Shown: positions 1 to 14,000 of the stretch, one piece after another
Layout: each line of letters opens with the position of its first letter
Numbering within the stretch: the first letter of the stretch is position 1
Source of the DNA: Lanius collurio
Taxonomy: Eukaryota > Chordata > Aves > Passeriformes > Laniidae
Direction of reading: 5' to 3'
DNA length: 64,000 bases
NCBI GenBank assembly: GCA_020086605.1
Contig: JACBWW010000099.1
Location: 576,866-640,865, forward strand
The notes under the pieces: model-generated
Database searches by the model: none
What the model saw: only the letters and a program-made list of their open reading frames with translations
Told to the model about the DNA's origin: nothing
Translations under genes and position numbers: made by a program

Positions 1-1949
1 CTGCTCTGCCCTCATTTAACTCTGGTGTCTCCCGCAGTGTCTCCCAGGCAGCCCTCGGTGATGAAGTGCCACCAGCCAGTGCCACGACCTTCCCATTGCC
101 CTCAGGTTATGGCTCATTTCAGATGCTGTGAAAGCACAGCTCAGCTCCCGCAGGATTCCCAGCTTTGCAACACCTTTCTCCTGTCTTTGCTAGCCCTCAA
201 ACATTGGGAGCTGTCAGTGAGGGGCCTCATGCAGGGGCTTCCAGAAACCCAGACAGACGATCCACTTTATCAATGGACTTGCTGGTCTTTTTTTCCACCA
301 ATTTCAGCTGCTTTGTCCAGCAGACACAAAGTTTGGAGAGGATCACTCCTTAAGAAAAACAAACCAGCAAATAACAAAACCCACGATTGCTGGGCTGTGG
401 CTCCTTCCAGCCTCTCCAGAGCTGGATGAGCTTTAGGAGGAGCTTGTGCTGCCAGCTGTGCCCTGTCTGGCAGCACAGACACATTTCTTTTTCCCTTTGG
501 TATTTACCTCTTTTATTGACTTGTTGCTTTGAGCTGTGTGTTTGGGTGGCTGACAAAGGCACTCCCCAGCCCCGTGCTGGGAACACACTGCAGCAAGAAA
601 AATGACTTTGTTTTCCTGGTATTGCCTCGTTCCTTCATTTCCACTGTGTCCTGCTGCACCTCGGTCATCCATCAGCTCTGCAGCTCCCTAGAGCTCCCTC
701 CTCCTGCCATGCTGGACTTCCCACACCTCTGGGACCTCCTGGGGACCTTGGTACTCACACTCCTTGGGCTCCTCCTTGTGATTAATTTTGTGGAAAGTAT
801 ATTCTGGTTTTTTTCATCTGTTCTTACAGTTTGAGCCAATCTGTCCTGTGCTCTTGGTCACAGGTGAATTTTTGGAGTGTGCCTAATCATCCCTCCTGCC
901 CTGCATTTCAACCATGCTAATTTCCTCTTTTATTTCTCCAAGACTTTTTGTGGATAGCAGATATCTGCTCATAGCCCTCGGTGTTAAATGCTGCCTGCAA
1001 AGACTTAATTCATCTCCTGCTCCTTTTGCCTATAACAAAATCCTCATTCTTATCTCATTCTCCCTTTTTAATTAAGCCAGCCCTGATGGATTTTTTGGCT
1101 CCTGCTATTCCTGAAGGGATGAGTGTGTTACAGCCACTGCTGCTGAACAGCTGCCATGTGGGCACTGGACATCTTCTATTGTGCAGAAGGAATGGGATGG
1201 CAATTTGAGCTGGGAGCCAGGGGCTGGAGCAGGGATCTGCAGGGGGGTCCCTGTCTGAGGGGTGTCAGATGACCAGGAGGGATCTGGAGCAGAACAAGCC
1301 TTGCTGCTGTCACAGCAATTGGCCCATTTCTCTGCTGAGGAGCTACACTGCAATGGGAAAAATATAAAGGAAGATTTAAAAAAAGATGTAAATTAACTCG
1401 TGGGTGCAATGTTTCTCTACAGGCACGAGTGTTCTTTTTGCATAACGGTGTTTCTGAGATAATATCAATTTCCTGATAAAATTATAGGCTCTTGCAGCTT
1501 CATTTGTACAAGCACATGTTCTTACAGTGCGTCCATGAAAACATTATCCAGCACTGGGTTTCACATCTGCACATGCACATAGAAAGTGGAATTCCTGCNN
1601 NNNNNNCTCAGTTTGGAGACAGAATCCTGAGTGTAACTCCTGAGTTTGGGCCATCTCCCCCCTGCCCTGGTGCCATGAGCTGTCTCAGCCAGCCCCTGCA
1701 CAGCTCCAGGGACTCTCTGGAGCCAGATGTGTTGTTCCTGTGCTGGAGGCAGGAACTGGGCCCTGGGAGGATCCAAGTCTCACACTCTGCTCCTGCAGCA
1801 ATTAGTGTTAGGCTGGGAGCAGGGCTGGGCTCCTTATTAGCCTCTGCTGTGTCTGGGGCAGTGCAGGGGTGCTGATTGCACACTTAGCAGCAGCTCACAG
1901 AAGGACTTTACTACTTCGTAATTTACTCTGTTTTCCCTGTGTTTTTTAG
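1..1949 (+). other. Partial upstream intron of MYO1D
   Basis: No exon or clear mobile element is seen. The sequence is unique-looking, pyrimidine-rich at the left (1-900) with mixed composition after. An 8-base unknown run sits at 1599-1606. The last 40 bases form a good branch/pyrimidine region ahead of the exon at 1950. Confidence 0.75.
1599..1606. other. Short unknown-base run
   Basis: Eight N bases mark a small assembly or scaffolding uncertainty inside the upstream intron. It does not affect any exon. Confidence 0.95.
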
Positions 1950-2024
1950 TTACTCAGTCACTGGATTTATTGACAAAAACAAGGACACTTTATTTCAAGA
2001 CTTCAAACGCCTCATGTACAACAG
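1950..2024 (+). CDS. MYO1D: MYO1D exon: lower motor domain ([12 protein letters not shown] segment)
   Basis: The exon follows a pyrimidine-rich acceptor ending TTTTTTAG and is closed by a GTAAGA donor. The first base finishes a codon, then TAC TCA GTC reads [12 protein letters not shown], followed by [11 protein letters not shown]. This is the conserved stretch after the HYAGDV strand in myosins, ending at the surface loop that contacts actin. The exon ends on AG, and the Ser codon is completed by the C that opens the next exon. About half of its codons end in A or T (11 of 24), quite unlike the GC-ending codons of the IQ exon of the same gene. Confidence 0.93.
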
Positions 2025-5000
2025 GTAAGAATATTAATGAGATGAATTTTAATCTGATTTGTCAGAATCCTTTTTTGTGGAGTGATGCTATCAGAGACTC
2101 CAGTTTTCAGTGATTCTCTCTTCAGTGTGTGTGAATGAACACTTTGCTTTGGGATTTGAAATTTGTACATCTCCCATGACCCTGAGGCTGTTAGTTTGAT
2201 TTTTCAGGTTAAAGTCCTTATTCTGTACATGTTGTTTCAGTCCCGATGCAGCCTTTAATTGAGCTGAATTTAAAGTGTTTGTTCCAGCTGATTGTGCAAT
2301 CAAGGTAGTGCAGCACTTGCTTGTGCTGCCTGATTTATCATTAACCAGTTGCAGATTTACCATCACTGCTCTGCCTGTAATCAGTGCTGAAGATACTGGG
2401 GAGCTTTGGTCAGCAACAGATATCCTTGGCCTCAGCTAAAACACCCTGTTTTGGAAGAAAATATAGGGGAAAATGGGCAAATAGATTTGAATCCTTTCAT
2501 GTGTGCAGTGACGTGAAAAGTGCAAACCATGAGGTTACGTATTGGGCAAGCAAAAGTTGCCTTGAGATTTAAAAAATCTCCTCAGAATGTGAGTGGAAGT
2601 GCCCATGGAGCTGTTTTTCTTCACTTGGCATTAAACATGTCCTGATTTTGTAATCTGCAGCTTTCAGGGGCTCTGCTCAGAGGACAGTGGGCACAGACAC
2701 TCTGCAGTGCTGGGCATTGTTTACCTGTGCAGGTGTTAAATTGGTCTAAAATCCTTTGGGCTGACTGGCTGTGCTCTCCTGAGCAGTCCCACTGTTCCTG
2801 TTTTCAACACTTCCCATTGACCAGGAGCCTTGCAAAATATTTGCTGTGTGGTTTTATTAAATTTAGCCTGTTTTTTATGTGAAGTCTCTGGAAGATTCTG
2901 TTCCCAAACATCACTTCCAGCACATTAAGGCCTGTGACAGATTGGCCATTGGATTGCTGTAAATGTGTTCAGTTTTTGTCTATTCCTGAACTCTTGCCGT
3001 CCATCAGGGCCAGTTTACCTCAAGCTGAACCCTTCAAAAATACAGGCTAAAGTGTATAAATTACTTTCTATATCAAGAGAGGTGCAGAAATGCAGCTTGA
3101 ACACAGGTGCCAGGTTCCAAGGGAGGATGGTGTGGGTCTCGCTCTCCTCTGTGTTGATTAAATTCTTGTTGTGTCAGTGAGGCAGCCCATGCCTGTGATG
3201 GATCACTCTGTGAGATTTTCACTGTCATATTCCTGCACCTCTTTATCTGAAGGGAGAATGTGTTGGTTGTTCTTCCAGATATTCAGTTGTAAGCTTGAAC
3301 TTGCTCCTAAGAGCACCAACTGTTGTGCCAGGAGTGTCACCCTGGTGTGGGGGATGCACTGTGAGCTGGAAGCAGCAGTGGGTCTGGGTACAAAGCAGCT
3401 GTTGGATTGTCAGTGGAGTGGAAGTGCTGGGAGACTGCAATTAAAGAGACTCTCTCGTAGCTCCAACCCTGTGTTGAAGACGATGTGGCCTGAAGGGAAG
3501 CTGAGCATCACTGAGGTCACCAAGAGACCTCTGACAGCAGCTACTCTGTTCAAGAACTCCATGATTGCACTGGTGGACAACCTGGCACAGAAGGTAAAGA
3601 TTCCTGTTTCAAAATTGACTCTGACTTCTGATGAGAAGAGTGTGGCTTCTCCCTGGAGAGATTCCCACCTTCCCATCGCTGCCATCTGAGGGAGCTGAGC
3701 TCATCAAAGGCAGACAGGAGCCGTGTCTGTGCCAAACAAGCTTTTGGCTGGGAAGGTCTCCAGGGAGGGTCACCTCCATCCCCCGTGAAGAAGGTGGGTT
3801 CCTCCATGACCAGTGTGTCTTTCACTCAAAGGAAAGCCAGTCTGTCTTAGGCAATAATTATTATATGAAATCACCTTTAGCAGAGCTCTTTGGGCAGAGG
3901 GTGCAGAAGGTGCTGTTCATGGTGGAGAGGTTCTCTCTGGCTTCCCAGGCCAGTGGGCTTCCATGCAATACAGGCAGACCTGTGTGAGTTCCTTCTTTCC
4001 TCCTCTTTGCCATGCCAGAGAGTGAGGAGGGAAAGCTTTTATTTCACCAAATATTTCATTTTTATGGTAGATGGCATTGCCTGGGCAAGAACCATGTTGT
4101 ATGAAGGAAAGGGGGAAGGGAATGCTCTGGGAAGGGGCTGTTGGAGCAGCACAGCCGAGCAAGTGCTCGGATCCTGTGTGAGCAGGGATCCCTGAGGAAT
4201 ATTGGGGTGTTACTGGAGCTGGGTGGCCTTGCTGGATTCCTGGCACTGGAGTACAGCCCACAAGAGATGAGCAGAGAGCCCAGGGTGCTGCTGTGTGTTC
4301 ACATTCAGAATAATTAAGCAATAAAGAGCTAAGTGCTCCAGGTGTCTTCTCAGGAGTTGTGGGAGCAAAGGAAACGGGTCAGAGCACGGCCACCCAGTGC
4401 TGCCTGTGCACAGCAAGAGAGAGCTGCCCTCACTTCTTGTTTCCAGAGTTAGGACATGAAATCACACCTAATTTATGGGGTCATTCCCCCAGAGGGTGCT
4501 GGCACTGCCCAGGCTCCCCAGGGAGCCCTGAGGCTGCCAGAGCTCCAGGAGCGCTGGGACAGCGCTGCCAGGGATGCCCAGGGTGGGGTGTTGGGTGTCT
4601 GTGCAGGGCAGGAGTTGGACTGGGTGATCTCTGGGGGTCCTCCCAGCTAAGGATATTCTGTGATTCCATAATTCTGTATTTCCCATTCCTGTGCTGGAGT
4701 GGGTTTGGTCTGAGCTCTGCAGGAGGGTCTGGGACCTACCAAAGCTTCCTGGAGGTGCCAGCTGAGCCTCCCCAGTAGGGAATGGAGCCCTGTGGCTCCC
4801 CCAGGATGTTTTGCCCCATGGCTCCTGAGAAGATGCCCCCATGAGCCCAGCCCAAGGTCAGGCCTTGCTAAAATAGGCACCATTAGTCAAAACTGAGAGA
4901 GTGCCTTTGTGGCCAGAGAGGAGCTTTCCTGGATGGCAAATCATGAGCTGTTGGAGCTGGGAAGGTGGCTGTGACTCTGGTGGGGATGGGGACACACTTC

Positions 5001-8000
5001 AGTCTGCTTCCCAAAGAGTCAAAATTGATCTGAGCTGTCCATCTTCCAAATAATACTGGCTGGCCCTGAGCTGAATCTGGTACAGGTGTCAGGAGGTGCC
5101 AGGAGCCCAGGGAGTTTCTTTGTGTTGTGAGAGGAGCAGTTGTGGAAGGAAATGTTTCTCCTTGGTGTTGCTGGCTGTTGCTGCAGGTCTGGTCCTACAG
5201 AGGGGCCAGAGTGACTTGTGCCCAGCCCAGTGTGGGGAGCCTGAGGCAGCTCAGGAGGGGGTTCAGGACAGCCAGAATCACTGGGGGGGTGTTGTGGGGA
5301 GGGCTGTGACCAGGGCACAGCAGGGAGCTGGGAGGGCAGGTTCAGCAGGCGGCCGTGGAAAAACTTCCTTTCCTTGTTCATTGGAAAAATTATTCCAGGC
5401 CACCTGGAAGTGTAAAAACAGAATAGTCCAGAGAATGCTGTGCACTGTGGTGGTTTGAACAATCCCTGCAGCTCCCAGCAGGGCATGGAGAGTTTAAATC
5501 CCACCTTATCCATCTTGAATCAGTGGGAACCAGCATTGCTCACTGAAGGCTGCCTGGCTTGGGTGGAATTAATTTCCTTCAGTCCATTTATCATCAGTGT
5601 CTCCATCACAAATACCAGCCTTTTCCAGGGGTAGGCATAACCAGGAACTGTTTCCAAGTCAAATTCACTTGAGGAGCTTCCTGTGTGTGTCTCAGTGTAG
5701 TCCTTTCCCACTCTTTACCTATCCTAAACTTTCATTGAGAAACTTGTGTTGAAGCTGTTGGAGTTTTCCTGATTTTCTGTTGAATAGCAATGGAGAAAAG
5801 ATTTCATTAGTATTGAGATACCAGTGCTGATAAGCACGATTTAAACTCAGCATGCTCCAAAAACAGATTTCATGGAGTCACAGAACTGTTCAGGCTGGAA
5901 AAGCCCTCTGAGACTGAGTCCAACTGACCCCCAGCACTGCTGAGGTCACCACTGACCCCTGTCCTCAGTGCCACATCCACACCTCTTCTGAACACTTCCA
6001 GGGATGAGGATTCCACCTCTGCCCTGGGCAGGCTCTTCCAGGGCTGGACAACCCTTTCCAAGAACAATTTTTCCCCAACATCCAACCTGAGCCTCCTGTG
6101 ACCCAGCCTGAGGCTGTTTCCTCTTGTCCTGTCCCTGTTCCTTGGGAGCAGAGCCAGATGTCCCTCCAGCTGCCCCCTCCTGTCAGGGAGTTGGGCTGGT
6201 GAGACCCATCCTGCAGCCACTCTTGTGTCACTTTAAAGGGTCTAAATGTTGGGGAGGTTCCTTAGATAGGGCTCCTGAACACCACCTTTGTGTACTTCAA
6301 CAGTAAATCAGAGGGTAGAGAGCTTCTGGCTGGCTGCTCTGCCCTGAGCATCTCTGTGAGGTGACTTTGGGGACAGTTAATGATATGCACATGTCATTAG
6401 CTCGTCAATAATTGGGCATTCAGGCCATGCCAGTGAGATGCTGGTTATGCACAAAGCACTGGGTGCTGTGCCTCAAGTCACTGCCAGTTTGGATTCTTGG
6501 CTCTTCCTTCTGCTGGGGCTGGAGCTGCTGCTGGTGAAGCCACTCTCTGCTTTGGGGACACCATCACTGCAGTTCCGGGTGCTCTCCTCCTTCCCTGGGG
6601 CTGTGTTACTCATTTTCCCCATGCTGAATTTGGGACTGAAGTTGCACTGACACTCTCTGTGTATCTTGACTGTGGCTTGGACCCTGCCTGACCTTTTTGG
6701 GAAGCCTGTGGTCACAGCTGATGGAAGCAGCTCTGAACACAGGGTTGCACAAGCTGCTGAGGTCTCGGGATGTCAGAGGAATAAGGTTCCTTAGTGACAG
6801 GTAACACCAGTTCATTTTATTCTCAGCTGTTTCTCAAAAATCCAAGTTGAAGATAGGCCTGAGTGTTGTGCAGTTTGAGCTGATGGTTTATGGACCAGTG
6901 CAGTCAGTGCTCCTTGTCTCAGCTGGGCTGTTCTGCCTCGGTGCTGCTCTGAAAACTCCTTTAAACCCTATTTATGTGCTCAATTTCTGTAGTCCTCACA
7001 CAGGATGGCAGTCCAGGAGCTCCACTTTATTCATACTCATGTTTGGCCTCCCTGGAAAGCTGCAGGGTTTTTGGCTGTAGCAAGAGTATCTTTAAACTTG
7101 TCCTTTGGAGGAATAGTCTCCAAAAGTGCCAATTTGGTGGGCAGGAATAACAGTAATCTTGGAATTTTAGAATTGTTAAGGTTGGAAAAGACATTTAATT
7201 AATATCATTAGGTTCAACCATCAGCCCAGCACCACCAGAATATCAAGGTCTGTGGCTGCAGTAGCTGCAGCATAAGTGGTTGTTTAACTTTTCTGCTGTC
7301 TAAAATTAAAACCTTTAAAATTCTCTTTTGTTGCTGTTCTGGTTTAAACCTGGAATTTGGTGGTCTGCAGTCTCTGAGAGAAGGGGCAGGTGTTGTGGTT
7401 ACTGGGGTGTCTCAGGGGCTTCCATAGGGTCAGTGGCACAGCACTGGTGCTGTTAACAGCAGGGGCTGTTCTCAAATCTGGTTTTAATTTCACCTTCTGC
7501 AAACATAAGCCCGTGTGGAGACACTGGAAATGTGGCTGGAAATGCCACAACTCCAATCCTGGGGGCAGTTTTGAGGCCACCATAACAAGAAGGACATTGA
7601 GGGGCTGGAGCGTGTCCAGGGCAGGGAATGGAGCTGGGAAGGGGCTGGAGCCCCAGGAGGGGCTGAGGGAGCTGGAAAGGGGCTCAGCCTGGAGCAAAGG
7701 AGGCTCAGGGGGGACCTTGTGGCTCTGCACAAGTCCCTGACAGGAGGGGGCTCAGGGGGGGGTCGGGCTCTGGGAACAGGGAACAGGGACAGGAGGAGAG
7801 GGAACGGCCTCAGGCTGGGCCAGGGGAGGTTTGGGTTGGATATGGGGAAAATTTCTTCATGGAAATCTGGTTTTGGAGCACGCTTAGTTTAAATTATGCT
7901 ACCCAGCACTGGTTCTCAATGCTGATGAAATCCTCCAGATTTCCAGAATCTTTTGGGCAAAACTTCTCATAGATAGAAAAAAGTGCTGTGTTCTTTCCAA

Positions 8001-11000
8001 AACCAAACCTCTCAAAACAAAAACTGCATTTTCCAGTTGCCATGTGCCATTTCTCAAGCACATTTTACTGCCCAGGCTCTGCTCTCTGTGATGGATTATT
8101 TTGGGTGTCTGTTTTGTAAATCCTGACACGAGAAGCCCTGTGGCTGCCCCAGCTGTGACTGGTGAGCATCTCTCTCTTGTTTCTTTTCTTCTTCTTCTCC
8201 TCCTCTGTAACTCCTTTTGTCTGACTCTTCCTTCCATCTCTTCCCTCTCCTATTCAGGCTGACAGGTTTCACCTCTGCTAAGTTATAATGTCACCACTGT
8301 GACTGGTTGGACACATCCAGCATGAATTTGTCAGTCCCCTGTCCCATCCCTTCTCTCATGGTAAGGAGCTATAAAGTACAGAAAAGAAACCCTTCAGGAA
8401 GGAGTTCGTTTAGGGTGCAATGGCTTAAAACTGGTTTGGTTTCTTTTTAACACTTAAAAATCTAAAAATCACTCAGTGTGATTGAAAAAAGTAAAATCAG
8501 CTGCAATTAGACATCTAAAGAGCTTTCAAAGCTGGGGCCTTTGTGTCTCTGCATTTCAGTTCTTCCCTTTACAAATTGCACTTCTCTGACAGCAAGAATG
8601 GGAGCTGCATAATTATCCCCCTGAAGAGCTGGGGCTGGGGGGATTGGAAGCATGGAATAATCTACTTTAGAATTTACTCCAGGAGCTGTCGTTTCTGAGA
8701 GGCTTTAATTACACTGTAATTGCACTGACAGATGATCTCCTGTCTGTGCAGGCACTTCCCATTCCTGCTTTCCAAAGGATTTCGGCTTTTTTATATCAAA
8801 TGCAGGCACAGTCACAGCCCTTTGTGCTGGACCTGAAGTCCCATATTTGAGGGGTTTTGTACTTTTGAGCAGCAGAGCTGTGCCTGACAGCCCCTGTGCT
8901 GGGGGGTTCTGTGGCAGCAGTGAGGAACAGCTGAGAACTGGCTGCTCTTGTGTCAGCAGTGAACAAGTGACACTTAATGGAATTCATGCTCCTAAAATGG
9001 CATCTCCAGAGCAGCTGTGGCTGCCCCTGGATCCCTGGAAGTGTCCCAGGCCAGGTTGGATGGGGCTTTGGAGCAGCCTGGGACAGTGGGAGGTGTCCCT
9101 GCCCATAGCAGGGGGTGGCACTGGGTGATCTTCATGGTCCCTTCCAACTCAAACCATTCCATGTTCCTTTCATTTGGATGCTCTGTTCCCAAGGTGTTGC
9201 AGTTCTGTGGATTGAATATGGAATATTTGTGGTGTCAACCCCATCAAGGGATTTTGATGATTTATATTCATCCTACACAGGGCAGATCTGGCCTGGCCCA
9301 GCCCCATCTGGTGTTGGTGACCCTGCTCCTGACACTGAGCGAGGTTTGTCCCTCATGGTGTGGGTGGGGAAGTGGCCCAGAGTGAAGATCAACAGGAGGG
9401 GAAGGGGAAAAATGCTGCCCATTCTCCTTCACAGCTTTGGGCTCTTTCCCAGCATCCAAGTCCAGGTGTAATTCAGAGTTCTCTGTGTATCCTGCATTTC
9501 CCTGGGCAGCTCATTCCCAGTCATGTGGGAGCCAGGTTTTAGCAGATCAGGGCAGCCACGGCCACAGCAAGTTCTGACAGCTGCCAGGAGACTCTTGAGG
9601 GAATTAAAAGCCTTGAAAACCTTCTCACCTTCCATGCAGAGAGGATTTCCAGGAGAAAGCCAAAAAAGTGAATATGGAAATATCTTAAATCTCTTAAAAT
9701 TGTACGAACTTTTTATGTGTCACCTTCTTCTCCTTAAGGGAAGGGGAACAAGTGTCACTGGAGTGGGTTGAGTTGAAAGGAATGATCTCTCCAACTCCCT
9801 GGCAGGAGGGTGCAGCCAGGTGGGGCTCTGCTTCCGGGTAACAAGTGACAGGAGAAGAGGGAACGGCCTCAAATTATGCCAGGAGAAGTTTAGATTGGGT
9901 ATCAGGAAACCTTTTTTTACTGGAAGGGTTGTCCAGCCCTGGCACAGCTGCCCAGGGCAGTGGTGGAGTCCCCATCCCTGGAAGTGTTCAGAAACCTGTA
10001 GGTGTGGGACTTGAGGACATGGTTTTGTGGTGAACTGATTATGGTGCTGGTTCAGCAGTTGAATTTGATGATCTTAAAGGCTTTTTCCAGCCTTAATAAT
10101 TCTGTGAGTCTGAACTTCTGTGGCAGAGGAGAGTGCTCGGTGGTGGTGACCTTGGAGAAGACCTTGCACAGAAAGGAGCTGTTGCTCATCTGCCTGGTGT
10201 TACATCATGGAATCATCATGGAATGGTTTGGGTTGGAAAGCACCTCAAAGTTCATCTCAGAACCATGGAATATCATGAATTGGAAGGGACCCTCAAAGAT
10301 CATTGATCCAACTCCTGGCCTTGCACAGACACCCCAACAGTCCCACCCTGTGCATCCCTGAGAGCGTTGTCCAAACACTCCTGGAGCTCCTTGGGCCCTG
10401 GCTGTTCCCTGGGAAGCTGTTGTGATCAGTGCCTGATCATCCCATTCCACCCCTGCCACGGGCAGGGACAACTTCCACTGTCCCAGGTTGCTCCAAGCCC
10501 ATCCAGCCTGGCCCTGGGGAAGCCTTGGTGTCCTCGGTGCTCCTTGCTTGTCTGAGCCCCTGCTCTGAGGAAGAGGAGAGCTCTGCCCGCAGACTTGGCC
10601 GGTGTGCTGGGAGCTGGGCATAGACTCCCCATGTTCCCAGTGCTCCCAGTTCCCTGTGTGCAGGGAGAGGAGCCAGACAAGGCTGGGAATGAGCAGTTCC
10701 TGATGCACCTGGGAAGCTCTGCAGTGGCTGGCAGAAGGGAGATGCTGCAGGAACTGATGTTGCCCACTCGTCCTCCTGTTTCTCCCGCACTCCTCACACC
10801 CATCCCTGCTCCTGGGCTGCTGCTGCGAGGGTGGGCAGTGCCAGGATGCTGCCAGCTCCTTGTGGGTGCCTGGCTCAGCTTCTGCTGTCTATTCCCACCC
10901 CAAGGACATTCCTGGAGAAATCACAGCCTGGTGCTGCTCCTTAGGAAAGCAGGGAAACCTTCCAGCCCAACACTCTCCCTGGAAGGTCCAGAGGCTTTCT

Positions 11001-14000
11001 CAGCTTTCAGGATAGGAAACTCTGCTTTCCAAGGCCTCCCTCTCTTGGCCCTTTCATGGCCCTCACTCATCAGGGAGTGGAGGATCCACAGGCTTCTCCA
11101 TGGGGCTGCAGAGCTGCAGGTTGTGCCAGAGCTAGCCAGGACAGCCATGGATGATCCTGTTCTCTCAGCATTGCTGAAGGGAGATGGCAATTTGGGGCCT
11201 TTAAAATTATCCTGAGATTAGGTAAGTGACCTCAAATCATAGAAATAAGGCTGAATCATAAACAAATAATAGAAAATAGGGCTGAGGGGGACCTTGGGAA
11301 TGCACCTAATTCACCTCCTGTTTGAGGATACCTCTGCCTGTATCTTCCCTTTGCAGGCTCTTCTCCCCACTGGTGGATGTTCCCTCCTTCCCACAGGCAT
11401 TCTGTTCTCTTTCCTTGCTTTCCTGAAACTTAATTTGAATTTTTATACTGTGGTTAAAGCCGTGACTTTGTCCTAAAGCTGAACATTTGCATTTCCTTGT
11501 ATTTATCCTTTAAATACACAAAATCTCTCACCAGGGGGGTTCTGTGCCTCCTTGGTCGTTCTAGGCTAAACCCTCAACTCCTCTGAGTTACATTTGGTGG
11601 ATTTTTGATCTTTCTTCTTCTTTCCTGCACTGAATCACATTCACACTTCAACTGCAGTGCCCTGGCTACATGAGATGCTCAGAGAACTAGAAACGTGTTG
11701 GAGAACTAGATATGTGTTGGGTTTTTGTCTTGCAATTTACCTGTTCTTGTGCCCTTTCCTAGAAAAACATGGATTTGCCTCATGTCAGCTGGAACATCTG
11801 GATCTCTTTAGCACCAGGGTCAAATCAGTTTTTCATTCTTTATTAACCAACTCTTTCTGCTTGATAAACGTGGAACTTTGCATTTGTTCTCACTAAATTA
11901 ATCCCTTTTTTTTCCCCCAGACCGTTCCTCTCCTTTGTTACCATTGCAGGTTTTTGAGGCCTTCCAGGAGGGCTGGAACAGAACAGGCTCCTCTGGAGAA
12001 TTCCTGGGCTTTCCCTTTTGGAATCCCTCAGGTTCCTCAGAGCAGCATTAGGGGTGGTTTCACAGGCATTGGCTTCATCTGGCCCAGATTGCTGAAAGGC
12101 CATTCCTGGTTATCAGTTGTGGTTATTAAAGGTGACATTCTGTGTATTCCCTTTATCCCCATGTCAGATGGCCATGAACTGCCTCTGCAATGTTGCACTT
12201 TGGGTGTGTCTGTGATGTCCTCTGAAGGTCTCTGGTTATACTGGGGCCTTCTGAGCTCACTGGGATCCTCTTGGAGTTCTCTCCGAGCCTGAGGCTGGAT
12301 GGGCTCTGCCAGCCTGCAGGACGTGCCACTCTTTTTGCAAGGGCTACTTTAAAAGGTTTATCTATTAATGTTAGAAGGATAGAATTTGAAAAGCTGCAAT
12401 GGGATTTATATGAAGCTGTGCCAGGGGAGGGTCAGGCTGGAGATCAGGGAAAGGTCCTTCCCCCAGAGGGTGCTGGGCACTGCCCAGGCTCCCCAGGGAA
12501 TGGGCACGGCCCCGAGGCTGCCAGAGCTCCAGGAATACCTGGGAGTGGTTTGGACACCGTTCCTGGGGATGCCCAGGTTGGGATTGCTGGGGTGTCAGTG
12601 CAGGAGTTGGACTGGATGATCCTTGGGGGTCTAACTCAGAATATTTTGTAGTTCTATGATTATTAATTGCTTTTCCACACACCAGCAAAGTTAAAAGTGG
12701 GATAGCAAAGGCCAACCAGCAAGAGGAAGAAATGACTCCAAAAGCTGGTGGGACGGAAGTACATAAGGTTAAAAGCTTTGTAACCCCCCTCAAAGGCTGG
12801 TGTGGTTACAGATCATATTGGCCTAAACAAAAACTGCCTTTAATCTCATGAAAATAAAGTAAACGTCAGAATACTCCAACAGATCTGTGTGGGGTTTGTC
12901 TCAGGGTGCAGGAGGGCTGGCAGGGAAAGGAGTGGGACCCCGTGGGACTCACCTGGACACCCAGGGTGAGCCCCAGCAGCACAGGGCAGGACCTCTGCAG
13001 GGTGGAGCAAAGGCCCCTGTCCCCATTGTGCCTTCCTGGGCGGTGCAGAAAGAGGAGCCCACTGCTGGTGGCCTGTGCTTGTTCTGAGGAAGGTGTGGCT
13101 GGAGGCAGCTGGGTTTGGGGCTCCATCTTTCCCATCGTTCAGCCCTATTGGAATTGGGGATGTCTGACTTGGCTCAGCACAATGAAAGTGGTGGAGTGAC
13201 CAGGCTGCTTTTGGAGGTGATTCTGGGAAAGCTGTATCCAACAGAGCAGTGAATTCCATGGGTTTGGTATCCTTTCTGAGGACTGCTGTTGTTGTTATCC
13301 TCAGAGGAGGAGGGGATGTGGTGCTGGGTGGGTGCACAGCACAGGCAGTGGAGCTCCAGTGGGGAACACGTGGGTCCTGTAAGGGGTCATGGCAGGGTGC
13401 GAAGGAGGGGAGCATCAGAATCACAGAATCACAGAATCAGCCAGCCTGGAAAATGACCTTTGAGGCTCATTAGTCCACCTATGACCTAACACCACCTTGT
13501 CACCCAGACCATGGCACTGAGTGCCACATCCACATCCAGCTTTTCTTAAACACTGTTATTGTCACTCCCATTTTAACCTTCAGATTCCTGCTAAGCTGGG
13601 CTCACAGCTCCTGCAGGAAGGGTTGTGTGTGCACAGAGTGTTCTGCCCTGGTGACACTGCTGTGATCTGTCCCCCAGGAGCCCTACTACGTGCGCTGCAT
13701 CAAGCCCAACAACAGGAAGTCCCCCCAGGTCTTTGACGAGGAGCGGTGCCGGCACCAGGTCGAGTACCTGGGGCTGCTGGAGAACGTGCGGGTGCGCCGG
13801 GCCGGCTTCGCCTACCGCCAGACCTACGAGAAGTTCCTGCACAGGTGAGGGGCTGCCAGGCACTGCCCAGCACCCTGGGCTGTGGTTGGTTTAAATCAGC
13901 TCCTGGATAAGCTGAAGCAGATCCCACACGACCAGGGATGCTCTGGTTCACCTCTGCTGAGGTGCTTGTGCTGCTCAGGCTCAGCTCCTTATCTGCTGAA

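Larger units (their letters stand above)
3594..13677 (+). other. MYO1D intron, 10.1 kb, CR1-rich
   Basis: The second-longest intron in the window and the longest one complete in it. It holds CR1 fragments listed separately at 4481, 5871, 7155, 7550, 9003, 9782, 10204-10520, 12415 and 13413. The stretches 8000-9000 and 10600-12400 look unique, with no exon signal on either strand. A pyrimidine-rich TTCTTCTTCTCCTCC tract lies near 8180-8205. Confidence 0.7.

Noticed and set aside
3171..3689. Open frame of 172 codons covering a myosin exon
   Set aside because: Only the exon part (3461-3593) is conserved. The flanks are intron sequence that happens to be open.
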